This document shows, piece by piece, positions 48,201 to 59,203 of a stretch of DNA of 64,000 nucleotides. This DNA is from Parascedosporium putredinis. Its lineage: Eukaryota > Ascomycota > Sordariomycetes > Microascales > Microascaceae. Within the stretch, counting starts at the first letter, position 1. The number at the start of each line of letters is the position of its first letter. Location of the stretch: the NCBI GenBank assembly GCA_949357655.1, contig CASHTG010000019.1, positions 434,001-498,000 on the forward strand, written 5' to 3'. Both the position numbers and the translations under genes were made by a program. Below the pieces are notes generated by a model. It saw only the letters and a list, made by a program, of their open reading frames with translations, had not been told where the DNA came from and did not search any database.

Positions 48201-51200
48201 ATCACACCTCCTGTTGGACATGCAGAGGAGGCATAAGACTTGTGTAGAGACAAGTGTTAATCGGTGTGTCCTAAGGCGGCCGTTAGATCAATAGTTTAGA
48301 AATATTACGGCTATTACACCAGCGCGCGCAATCCCCGCCCGCTGTAGCATCAGAGGAAGAAGACTTTGACACCAGCCCTTCACAACCTGGTTTATGCTAA
48401 AAAGTCTCCTGGCAGGCTTTGCAAAGGCCACACCAGGCCATTATGATGAAACTTCCGGAGCAATTCATTCCCGTTTAGGAATCTGTGACAGTGGCCCTCT
48501 AGAGGCTGTCCCCGAGCCGTAAGGTCTCAAAAGGGCTCGCATGGCTACGCGAAATAGACGAATGTGACGCTACTCAGGAGGCAAGAAGATGGGACGGCCT
48601 ACGGCATATCCGATACAGTAGCTCAATCTACTACATAACCCTCCTCTACTCGGTGGAATAGGGCAAAGACTCCGCGGTCAAGAGATGAAAAGAAAATAGG
48701 GAAAGAAGTTGAGAAGACGATGCCACACCCAATTCTAATCTTGACCGTCCCCGGATGATGGTGGCGGACGGCGGTTATAGCTGTGATCGTCCTCAAGAAC
48801 GCCGAGCCGCCCGTCGTACACGGCGAGAAAAGGTCGACTATCCAGGCCGCACCACCGGGGGGGGTGAAGCCTTTCGATCGTCACCGAAATGCGTTTGCGG
48901 GCGGGAGAGGGACGAAACAAGGCCGGGCTAATTCACCGCAATGCGCAGAACCGAAGAAGGCCAAGTCAAGCCGCGAGGTGCTCTGAATATTCCTCAAAAG
49001 AATGTCCCTCAGCGACGATGGCGGGAATGATGCGTCTCGATTTATCCGCCAAGAATGGCAGGACGCCACGTCTCGACCTCTCTCTCTCTGGAGAATAATT
49101 TAGAGAAGGGGGGCAGAGTCGAATTATCCAAAAGAATGCTGGCGCAGCTGGCTCGCAGCAGAAACGCTGGAGATCAAACTAATCTCGGTCTGCAAGCAGG
49201 GAGCGCATCAACAGATGTGCGGCGAGCGCATGTCTCCAGGTACACCGCAAGGGTCAGTAATAGAGCACATAATTATAATAACCCCAAATGCAATAGGAAT
49301 GCGGTGTTACCGAAGAAATGGAATTTCATCCCCTTCCCATCGTTTCACTCGCGGTCTGGTAATCTCCCTGGCTGGCTCTCGGACCGAGCGACGACCAACT
49401 CGCCCATGCAAGTGGGAAAGGGGAAGTGAGAACGCAAAATTGGAAGCATGACTGAGGTGAAGCCAAGGCTATTAGCAGCACGGACCGAGAGACAAATCTT
49501 AAGTGCCAGCAGGGGGACACGTGCGCAAGCAGAACCACCCTTTACGAATGTGCTCAGACATGCACCGGCACATGAATTTAGTCTTCAAGGACAAGACGAT
49601 TACGAGGCACAGCGTGGAGGATAGGGCTGTTTCGACGGCGCGGAGAAGACCTTTGTTGCGGCCGGGACTAATACGAAGTAATCGGCGCGAACGAAGAGCG
49701 GCTGGTTATTTTTATTTCCAAGTACCGTCGAAAACAACCGAGTTCCCCAAACTCGAGAGAGGCGCGGCCAAAGACGGGTGATGATGCCATCTACTTGTCG
49801 GTTGTACGTAACGATAATAGTCCCGATCTCTGGGCAAGGGCAGTGTTCCACTCAGCATTGATTTTTTTATTTTTTTGTAATGGCAGGTGCCTAAAGGATC
49901 GATTCATGGGGACAGCTTCATGAGCCCAAAAGGGGTCCCGCTGATGGCCAGAAATAGAGGAGGCGCTTTGCGCTTTGCAGAAAGATCAAAGGCTTTCTTC
50001 ATGCGGCTGCGGCTGCGGTTGCCCTCGAGGGCCCGAAGGACTAGACGCTGAAGAGAATCTGATGGAAAGATGACGCTGAGTGAGTTTCAAGATGGATGGA
50101 TCTGGAAGGAACAGAAGCAGGCGACCACACGAGTGGAGTGAAGGGTGGAGCAAGGGCGAAGGGGGAGGGATGCCCAGCCCAAGTTGGGCTAGGGATAAGG
50201 TGCTCGCTTTCGAAGTACGAAGTAATAATATGAAGTATTTGTCGAGAATGGAGGCTGCTATGAACAAGGATCAAATCTTTTGTGGAGGCATCGAATGGCA
50301 GCTGTGGGCCCTGGGCTTGCACCGGGATACCGTTCTCTTGAAAACCCTCCTCCTTTCTTCAGCGTGAATCAGGGTGATCCATAATACCGCCCAGTGCGCT
50401 TCCTTCTCGCTGAGCCAGCTCCTCGCCCCTCCCGGGCACTCGAGTCTGGCAAGTTTGGGTGGGCTCTTGCTTTTGAGAAAGACAAGTTGAAGGTGCGTGT
50501 GCATGCGAGTAAACATGACATGTTGCGGGGATTCCTTGAGCCAGTCGCATGTTCAACGACGGGGGTCCAAGGGTATGCCCGACCATGAAGAGTTTGGTAC
50601 TTGATCGTGGTCATTTAGACTTGGCAGTGATCCTATAGTTCACAACATCATTGGTTCCTCAAAGATCTGCCCTGGTCGTGGCTCAAGCTGACAAGCTGAC
50701 GAGGGGCGAAGATGGCAAAGATGGCCATGTACAGCCCGCTTGAAGGGGCCTGAGAAAGGCAACAAGTGAAAGGGTTGGTTCCGGCCTGAGGTCCTCAGAT
50801 GCCCGATGGCCGGCAAATGGCCCTCGTGCGGACCTCGTGGCACGAGATAGCCCTTGTTCGACGCCCGCCAGGGTCCGTTCTCTGCAATGCTACCACACTT
50901 CTCGTTGATGACACGCCACCGGCTGGACGATAACTCGCGGGTTGAGCAAGCAAGAATGAACAAGAAAAGGGGGAAAGGTGTTTGGTGGACGTGATTAGTC
51001 CAATAATTCGTCTATCACGACAGGGTATCAGGCAAGCTATCGAATGGAGACCCCTCGATCAATTCTCCCTTGTCCGGCTTGCTCGGCTCATTACCCACGA
51101 GCATCACTCTTCTTCCGACACGATGCCTTCCGGGGCATGGGTTCAAGGAAAGATGAGGTAAATGGGTATGATCGGGCCACAGACCTCGGCACTCAGATAT

Positions 51201-52440
51201 ACGGGTACTCGAGATCGATGGACTCTCTGGAAGGTTCCTTTAGACTTACTTCTCCCCTTGACCCGACGGCCCCCAAAGTTCGAGGAAGGCACTTGACCAA
51301 GAAAGTTGATGGCACTTGCCGCGAGCATGAGCTCACTTCAGGTCACGATGCTATGAGTGGCAGGAACGACAAGGGGTGTCTTTGAAAATAGCCTGTGGTC
51401 AAGAGTAAAGTAAACAATGCCCTTGCCTGTCGAGCCTGTCGAGCCTAGGACATCCCGGAAAATTGAACAAAGAACTTGTCCTGGCCTTCCTGGTCGCAAG
51501 AAGGAAAAAAACAGATGCACAGCGAGGAACAGCAGCCGTTCTCAATCCCAGACGCACACTAAACCTATTTCGATGCACACCCCACCATTTAGGAACCTCC
51601 TTGTTGGCGGCTGCAGGATGCGCTTAGCCACTCGCAGCACGAGTCTCAGCACCTCGGTCGATTCTGAAACGTCCTGACACAAGGCCGCCCAAAATCGTCA
51701 GCACCCCACCCAAACACCCAAGCCGATGAGCGGTGGCCGGCTCAGCCGTGGACAAGAGTGCCTGAGAGTGTCCCCCGATCCCCGTTTGCGTGCCACGCGC
51801 GTCACCATGTGCCAGTACCGAAATGTCCCACAAATCTAACCGCCACCTGCCCCTCACCACTGCGCAAACACCTGTTTTGGGATCAAGAATCGACAAAGCC
51901 GTCTCCACGTTGGCTCCAAAAGCGGAGAGGAGAAAGTGCGAGGAAAAAGAAGGAAACGCCTGTCTGTACTGGAGGTGCCCGGAAACAACGGCCGCCGCTT
52001 CCTTATTCCCTCACCTCGCTAACCCAACAAGGACAGGATGGGCTAGCCGCCTTGAAACCACCCGCCGGGACGGAGAATTAAGCGTCCTTGCCACCGCCGG
52101 TCTCTTCTTGATCGATGAGAGAGTGTCGTGCCCCTGACAGGTAAAGTGGCCTCGAGATACTGGTGGTAAAAGAGGAGCCATGTGCAACTAGGTGCGCCAA
52201 GTCTGCTTGTATCAATGAAACATCAACCATTCATTGGATCGTTTATCACACCGCATGCCCGATTCGACCGCGCGGGCAAACGGTACGTTGGGGCGAGAGA
52301 GGACACTCCGCACATTGCCGGCCTCGATTCTCATCAAGGTACGCTAGCGTTGATCGAGCCGTGCTCGATTGAGTTGCGTTGTGCATCCATGGTGCCTTTG
52401 ATCGATTAAATTTGATCTTATTGTTCATTTCCATCTCGAC
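45273..52440. other. Long intergenic region downstream of G-beta
   Basis: The first kilobase is the likely 3' flank of the G-beta gene (T-rich). The rest shows no supportable gene on either strand. Two TACGAAGTA copies are present (49672 and 50216), the second inside a short run of related GAAGTA units. Open frames up to about 157 codons are not family-like. Confidence 0.5.
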
Positions 52441-52466
52441 GGTACCTCCCTAACGGCCCTGACCCC

Positions 52467-52617
52467 CAAGTGGGGGACAAAATAAACAGGACTGCAAAAT
52501 ATTCAAGCTCACTATAGCTGAGGGTACAGGGGGCAGTACAGAGGTGATTTGGTGGCGAGGTGCCTGCTCTGGTGGACAAAATGATTTTGCAGTCCCGATA
52601 TTTTTGTCCACCACTTG
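52467..52617. mobile_element. MITE-like element with 34-bp imperfect terminal inverted repeats
   Basis: The left arm 52467-52500 begins CAAGTGGGGGACAAAATA and ends GGACTGCAAAAT. The right arm 52584-52617 is its reverse complement with a few mismatches and one indel (reads CAAGTGGTGGACAAAAATA inward). The interior is about 83 bp and non-coding. A third copy of the GGTGGACAAAAT unit at 52571-52582 forms a nested hairpin with 52600-52612. Both ends abut runs of C, so a target duplication cannot be called with confidence. The size, lack of coding capacity and terminal inverted repeats fit a non-autonomous DNA transposon; the superfamily is not assigned. Confidence 0.65.
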
Positions 52618-53976
52618 CCCCCAGGGTGACGTCCAGCGGGTATGGTTCTTAATTTTCGCCCCAGCTCAGCCTACTGGCCCAAATTCTAATTCTAATCGAA
52701 ATGGGGTCCATTCATGGACGGATTGATGGGCTGGATGGATCAATCGATCTTTGGCCTGAGCGCTAAATTTCGGAAAATTTTCCTTTTCTCCTCTTGACCC
52801 ACGCCTGAGCATGAATTTTCAAGCCCTTTTTCCTGGTCACGGGCTTAATATTACCCTAGCCTACCAATTCGCATCACTCATCTACACTAAACTTGTCTGT
52901 TGAAAAAGAAAAGAAGAAGAGAAACAAAAGGCTTTTGCCCCTTTCTATCTCTCTTGGCCCAAATGAAGGAAAGGGTTTCGGCCAGAACAGGACGACATGC
53001 TCCGTGTTGAACACAATCATTCATTACCCGAGGACATCGGATGTTAGGCCTGAAGCAACGGCTGACCCAACTTCAGATACCAGCCCCAGCTCGTTTCATC
53101 AATATCCGCATTGCCCCCATTTCCCTATTTCCCTCCTGTCCAACCCCAGTCAATTTCCCACCCTTCGCCAGGCAATGCTTGTGGAAGTGCTTGCTTGGAA
53201 GAAGAAACCCACTAGGACCCACTCCTTCCAGAAGAAGTCCACACCGCTCGCCCCTTGGTTTCCAGCCCTCTCTCCTCGCGCCTCCCGGAACAGTATTTGC
53301 CTGTTGTTCCTTCCCCATGACTCCACGGTTCCCTGTCCTGAATTAATTCACTCCTCTCGTTGACCTTGACCCTTGTCTCACCCTTGATTGTTCCTTCCTT
53401 TAACCTCGCACATCTCCGACCCCTCTCCTGATTGGCAGGCGCCTGCCGATCGCTGTGCGGACGTACACCCCACCCAAAATTCGCCCACGCCTTCTGCCGA
53501 TCCTTCTCTCACAACATAACATCGCCCCTCGCAGTTTTTCCTCTCTTACCTCCCCCATCCTCAATCCTCGACCGCCGACTCTCTACCCATCTTGCCATCC
53601 TTGTACTTTCCCCTCGTGTGATTGACGCTGCGTGCCCCCTCCAGTCCCCTTCGGCCAGTCACGAAACCCGCCCTCGAGTCCTTGTTCCCTGTTAACCTTT
53701 AGCACCTCGGTGAATCATTGGTTGCCCTGTCTCAAGTCCCACGAGTCCCTATTATTGTCTCGGCTTTTTGATATACCCACACACGCTTCCCACCTTGACA
53801 ATCACCCACACTTCTCTGACGAGGCGCCCAGCACCCACGCGAACACAAACCCACGCAAGGACCAGACTACTCTTGGAAGTCTTCCCTCTCTTTTCCCTCT
53901 TCCCATACTCCCTTGCACTTATAAAACTACTTGACCCGCCCTCCACGATCTCCCGTCCTCTCCCCCTTCTTCCACT
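52618..53976 (+). promoter_or_regulatory. Upstream region and pyrimidine-rich leader of the phosducin gene
   Basis: No gene is supported between the MITE-like element and the ATG at 53977. From about 53440 the plus strand is strongly C/T-rich up to the start codon, a typical fungal 5' leader. An ATTCTAATTCTAAT direct repeat occurs near 52682-52696. Confidence 0.5.
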
Positions 53977-54962
53977 ATGTCAGACCCCACTGCAGCCCAA
54001 CAAGAGTTCTCTCGTCTTGTTAGCAATACTTCATCAGACGATCACATTCACCCAGAAGACCGTGAAGAAGCAAGGTTCAACCGCCACGAAGATCTCACCG
54101 AGGAAGACGAATACCGCAACGGTCAAATCGACGCAGCTATGAGGATCCCCGCTTTCGACAGGCTCAACGGCGGTGCGGCCGCTGCCGAGATCAAGCTTCC
54201 TCCTGTTAGCTTCGACTCGGGTCGCTCCACTGGTGTCAAGGGTGTCATTGCCGACGCGAGGTCCTACGAGATGGCCAAGAAGCAGAGGTTCATGAGCGCC
54301 GTCCGCACAGCCCGCCGCTCCATGTTCGGCACCGATTCTACCCGGGCCAACCAACAACCAAAGTATAACTCTGGAGAGAGTGAAACGGATGGCGAGCTCA
54401 GCGGCAGCGACGAGGAGTCCTTCCTTCAGCAATGGCGCGAATCGCGCCGCCGTGAGCTTGAGAGCGAGAACAGCCGCGCACCCCGCACTCGCAGGACCAG
54501 CCCCAGCGCTCGTATATATGGCCGCTTCGACGAAGTCGACGCTCTTGGCTACCTAGACGCCATCGAGAAGGTTGGCCGTGACACTATTGTCGTTGTCTTT
54601 GTCTATGATCATGAGGTATGATACCCAGCCATCTTGTCTCTTGAGGCGCCTACGCCGCCTATGCGTGTTGAGGGACTTCGTTTACTAACACGACGCTTTC
54701 ACTTCTTTAGTGCCCTGTGTCCTCTGAGATCGAGCGTGCTCTCATTCCACTTGTATCGCGGCATACCGCGGTGCACTTCGTCAAGGTCCACTACGAGGAG
54801 ATTGAATTTGATAACGCTGGTGTCCCGGCTGTTCTCGCCTACAAGAACCAGGGAGATCTTTTCGCCAACCTCACGGGAATTATTGAGATGATACCCGATG
54901 ATGATTCTTTTGGTACGGACTCGCTACAATCTCTCTTCAGGAAGCACGATATCTTGGAGTAA
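53977..54962 (+). CDS. bdm-1: Phosducin-like protein, G-beta-gamma chaperone (BDM-1 type)
   Basis: Thioredoxin-fold cochaperone that binds G-beta, helps it fold with CCT and assemble with G-gamma; in filamentous fungi loss of this protein lowers G-beta levels. Exon 1 is 53977-54615 and exon 2 is 54711-54962, joined by a 95-bp intron (GTATGA to TTTAG). The product is 296 residues with an intact frame. The acidic N-terminus has HPEDREEARFNRHEDLTEEDEY cut by charged pairs (about 24-45) and matches the G-beta-contacting helix. The middle has VKGVIADARSYEMAKK and ESFLQQWRESRRREL. The C-terminal thioredoxin-like domain runs from YGRFDEVDALGYLDAIEKV through VVVFVYDHE/CPVSSEIERAL to VPAVLAYKNQGDL, ending FRKHDILE. 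Position close to gnb-1 supports the assignment. Confidence 0.95.
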
Positions 54963-57324
54963 ACGACCCTGTTCACCCTCCCGCCTACAGTGGTGTCATG
55001 TCACGTCACCTCCTCCGACAAGGGCATTCGCGTCCTGCAGATTGACTTGATCTCCCTTGATTCCTCGCTTCTCCTTGTTGTTGCTGCCCCGAAACCAATT
55101 TTGCGATACCCCTAGGCATGGCATCCTCGAGAGCCTGCCTGCAGGCCCTTTCTGGCGCTGCGCCTTTTTTCCTCGTTCGAGATTACTCCGTCATGCCAAT
55201 GCGTTCGATAGACTTATGACCTTTCTTTTGTCCTTTCCCATACTTGACTGGCGCGTTGAGTCTACCTTTAGTGTGCCTTCATGACCTTCCTTCTGAGGAG
55301 GACTGAAGGTGGTAGATGCAGATCGCCTTGCAGCTCTTTTTTTTTGGGTTCGCTCCACACTTATTTAACAGCTGTTAATCACACCTAATGTACAATAGAT
55401 CTACCAATTTCCCTTAGTGTTTGAGGCGTTTTCTTTCTTAATGGCGGGTTGTCTTTTGGTATCATGACGGGAACGGAAGATTTTGGATTGTTTAGTAGTG
55501 GAAAACAAAAAACCTTTTCCCCATCCGATCATTGCGTCGTTGTGCCCACTCTAGTGATTCCACCCAATATTAAGATGTCAATCTAGTTCTCAGGTGTTTG
55601 TCTGTGCGAGAATCGGCCCTCCACCATGCCACGACAAAGCTGCACAAAGGCCTAATCTTGATTTCAAGTTGCATTTGCGTTGGAAAAAAAGGCCCGCCCT
55701 ATTCTAGACGTGGTCCGGTATCGATATGGAATTCAGTAGATCCATCCATGGATCCAAGATACTCCCATTCCCAGCGTAGCACTGACCTTGAACATCCGAG
55801 TCGAAAGCAGCAAGCACGCTTCAATATCCATCTTGCCATCCCATCTCACCTTGCCCAATACCAAGCAACCAACTGCGAGAAACCGGGGGTCGAATATGCA
55901 GATGGTGCCGGCTGCTGGTCCCCATTGGATCCGGTCTCGCGGGCCTCGATGTTGATCGACCTATTTCATTGGTGACTGCAGGTAGTCTTGGCAGTTTCCA
56001 CACAGCATCGAGTTGTTGCCGTTTCTGCCTAACAGGCGAGGTCCTGGAGCTACTTTAATCCAGCTTAGAAATCGCGAAGCGATGGCCTTGAGTTCATGTA
56101 TCGCTTTGCTAGTGTCGAGGCTAAATGGCGATAACATGAGCTTGTGATGTCGTCAGTGCGTCTCAACGTGCCTTATCGCAGTGCAGACCCGGACCTGGGG
56201 CGGAGAAATCCAAAAAGAACTGTCAAAAAGGGTACACTAGCCAGCCTGAGCTTCTTCCAACATTCGAACAGCATCCAAGAACGAATTCTTCCCTCCTGCA
56301 TACTCGCTCTCTCTTTTAATCCTGCTATTTCCCCCTCCTCTACAATAACTGCGATTTTCCCCACCCCAACCTGACGCCCCAGCTCCAGCTTCCGCTCCTG
56401 CTTGTGCTCCTTTGCTCTGGCCATTTCTGCAAGCTGACCTGGGTCCAGTGAGCTGGCCCTGTTTCAACGTGCACCGTGTGCGGTCTGGCCTCACTCACCC
56501 AAGTCATCAGGACGATCAAGCCTGAGTACTGGTGTCGTTTGGCGTCGTTGGCGTCGTTGGCGAGTTTCCCTTCCGCCTCTTTGCACGGAGCAGAGGTCAC
56601 CTGCCCCATAAGTTTGCCTGCGTAGGTACCTTGTTTGATGCCCCCATTTGCCCCTCTGCTGCCTTCCCGCCCGAAGAACCCCACTCGCTCCCTGCTTTCC
56701 AATACCGTGTGCCCGTACTGGCCCCGGATCCAGTTATCAGGGCCTCCCCAATACAAGGCTCCCTCGTCTTGGGCCGGAGGCATCCTAGCTAACACTGTAT
56801 CCTACGAGTCATTCCTCGGGCTTGCCAGATGAACGAATAAAGCCTCTTTTTAATCTTCTTCACATTTTCTAAATTCCCTTTACACTCTGACGCTTCTGTC
56901 GGCCACCGGTTGGTTCCTCTTTCCCTTTTCTTCAACGTCGCCGTCTTCGTCTTTCGATCTCTTTACCTATCCGCCGTTCCCCTCCCCTCTTCGCGGAGCC
57001 CACCCTTTCCAAGCCGCGACGCACCCTTTCGTCACGAATGACCCCGCCCCCTCCTTTGCCTCACGATTCCGGCAACCTCGTTTAGAGTTTCTTCCAGCTA
57101 AGGGGGCCGCATTTGCTTCTCGGTCGTTGCCATATTTTCTACCTTTACTCTCTACACTACTTTTATCTCCAACTCTCGAACTCTCCGCCGGTTACGCTGC
57201 TGTCCCTCCACTCCTCCTTCCCTTCTCTCCCCCTCTCCATCCGCGCTGGAGCAAAGTATGAGATAGCCGATACGCGTGGCGACCTCGCTTCGTTTGCTTC
57301 TTAAAACTCCTACTGCCCCGCGGC
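54963..57324. other. Intergenic between the phosducin gene and the membrane-protein gene
   Basis: The bdm-1 3' flank is followed by about 1.5 kb with no supportable gene. It then becomes a C/T-rich promoter and leader from roughly 56850 to the ATG at 57325. A triple tandem of GGCGTCGTT lies near 56531-56560. Confidence 0.5.
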
Positions 57325-59203
57325 ATGGAAGACAACGCCCCTTCGTCAACACCTCCCGCCGTCGACCGTGACCGCACCCTCCGACCTCAGAGATTCCCCT
57401 CTGCACTCTCGACGTCGGAGCCTTCGCTGAGGTTTCCACGTCCTCAAGGTAACCGACGACTCGCTAACTGGGTTTCAACGAGCCATCCAGACATCATGAA
57501 CCCCAACGCTTTAAACGAGCCTCCCGACGAAAGCAGCCTCCTCTCCGACTCGGCCTACGAGGTCATTAATAACGCCGACACAGAGAGCCAAGATGGGTTC
57601 CCCACAGAATCCGTTTGTTCTAGCGACTACCTCCAGAGCGACGATACACACAGCTTAATCGGGACGGAACATACAAACGACGAGGACGATGAGGAGAATG
57701 GAGAACACAACGACACACACAACCATGTTGACGAAGACATGGCGTACAGCCACGTACAAGAGCCGCGTCCGCAATATCAAGACGATAGCGAGGCTGAGAA
57801 CACCGATAGCGACTCGGAGGAGTTGATCAAATTCCCCGACTTCCCTACACACCTTGATAAGGAATTTGAAGAAGCCTGCGCTTCGGGCACTACTACGTAC
57901 ACGGCCGGTGGTGCCGGTGGTGCCGGGGAGGATGACGATGACGAGGACGAGGAGGAGCGGAGGTCATCGATGCACTACGCAGAAGAGAGCCTAAAGATGC
58001 CGTCTGCCCTGCCTCCGGGCTCTCCCGCGTCAAAATCATCATGGTTCGGGTTCGCCTCAAACCAGGAGCTTGCCGATTTCGTATCGCGCCTCTCCTATAA
58101 ACTCGTACACGGTTTGGCCGTCGTTGGTCTCGTTTCCGTTTGCGCCTTCTTCCTTCAGGGTCATCTAAACCAGCCCAACTCCGCGATAGACGCGGTTAGG
58201 ACGGAAACCCTGGTTCCCGTGATGCGAACCACAGTGTCTGTTACGACGTCGACATACATCATCAACTACACATCTACTAAAACAGTGTTAGTCTCGGAGA
58301 CGTTAACCACCTCCACCCCCGCCAGCACCTCCACCACTCTCCTACTCCCCTCTCCGCCCCCACCCCCTCGCGCTCGTCCGACAAGACCGAGGGCAAGGGG
58401 ATCTGCACCACGCAGCTCCAAAATCGGGGTGAAATTCTGCTCAAGATACCCCAAACAACAAAACTTTCATGGCTTGCCAAAGACTCGATCTCTATCGAGG
58501 TCCTTCGCGGGGATCCGGTTAAGGCCAAGTTCTCCTCGGTCGACGAGGGCATCCTTATTGAAATTCCCAAAAGGATGCGTACGGCGTGGTCAACATCACC
58601 GTCGTGACTACACGAAAACCCAAAGTGAACGAGACCTTTGAAATCGATTTCGGGAAAGGGCTCTTTGACCAGGCCTTAGAGTACGGCGTACACGTTGTCC
58701 AGGACATCGCCGAGACCATCTCCTCTTCATTAAACGGTGCCAGTGCAGAAAACCTTGTCCCGGATGCCCTTCGATGGGCCGAAGACCTCGGCTCCCGAGC
58801 CAAAGATAGCGTGCTGCAGAGTTGCAAGACGGTTGAGGACTACCTGGACACTGCTAATGAACACGTTCAACAAGTTTTCCACGACGGCCCTACCCAGGTC
58901 AAGGCCGAATGGGATCGCAGGGTGCTTGATGTACAAGAGGAGGCTAAGATTGCCCTTTTGAAGGCCCAGATCAATGCCAATCTTTGGTGGCTCAAGTTTC
59001 AAGGCAAGACCGAAGAGCGCAAGGACTACCTTCATAAAGCGAGACGCTTTATGAGGTCTACCATGGATGAGATCGAGTTGGCCCGAGACTCAGCCCAGGC
59101 ATCCAAGGTCTGGCGTCGGGGGATGCGCGAGGGACCTCGTTGCAAAGGCCGCCGTGACTCCGGCTTCACTCGGTGGACGCAGGAATGCGTGCACGACGCC
59201 TAG
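57325..59203 (+). CDS. Unrecognised single-pass membrane protein with acidic N-terminal tail
   Basis: I do not recognise a family. The ATG at 57325 opens a frame of about 350 codons with very acidic stretches (DEDDEENGEHND; EDDDDEDEEE). One hydrophobic segment lies near residues 260-280 (LVHGLAVVGLVSVCAFFL). A Thr/Ser-rich stretch with NYTS follows it (SVTTSTYIINYTSTKT). After a single-base loss in the C-run near 58363-58367 the next block reads KGICTTQLQNRGEILLKIP and SISIEVLRGDPVKAKFSS. After a second loss in the A-run near 58569-58572 it reads DAYGVVNITVVTTRKPKVNETF and a long helical C-terminal region (QVKAEWDRRVLDVQEEAKIALLKAQ). The likely topology is a cytosolic N-terminus with a lumenal C-terminal domain. 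The C-terminus is uncertain, since a third lesion near 59118 cannot be excluded; the stop used here is at 59201-59203. No intron was needed. Confidence 0.65.
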
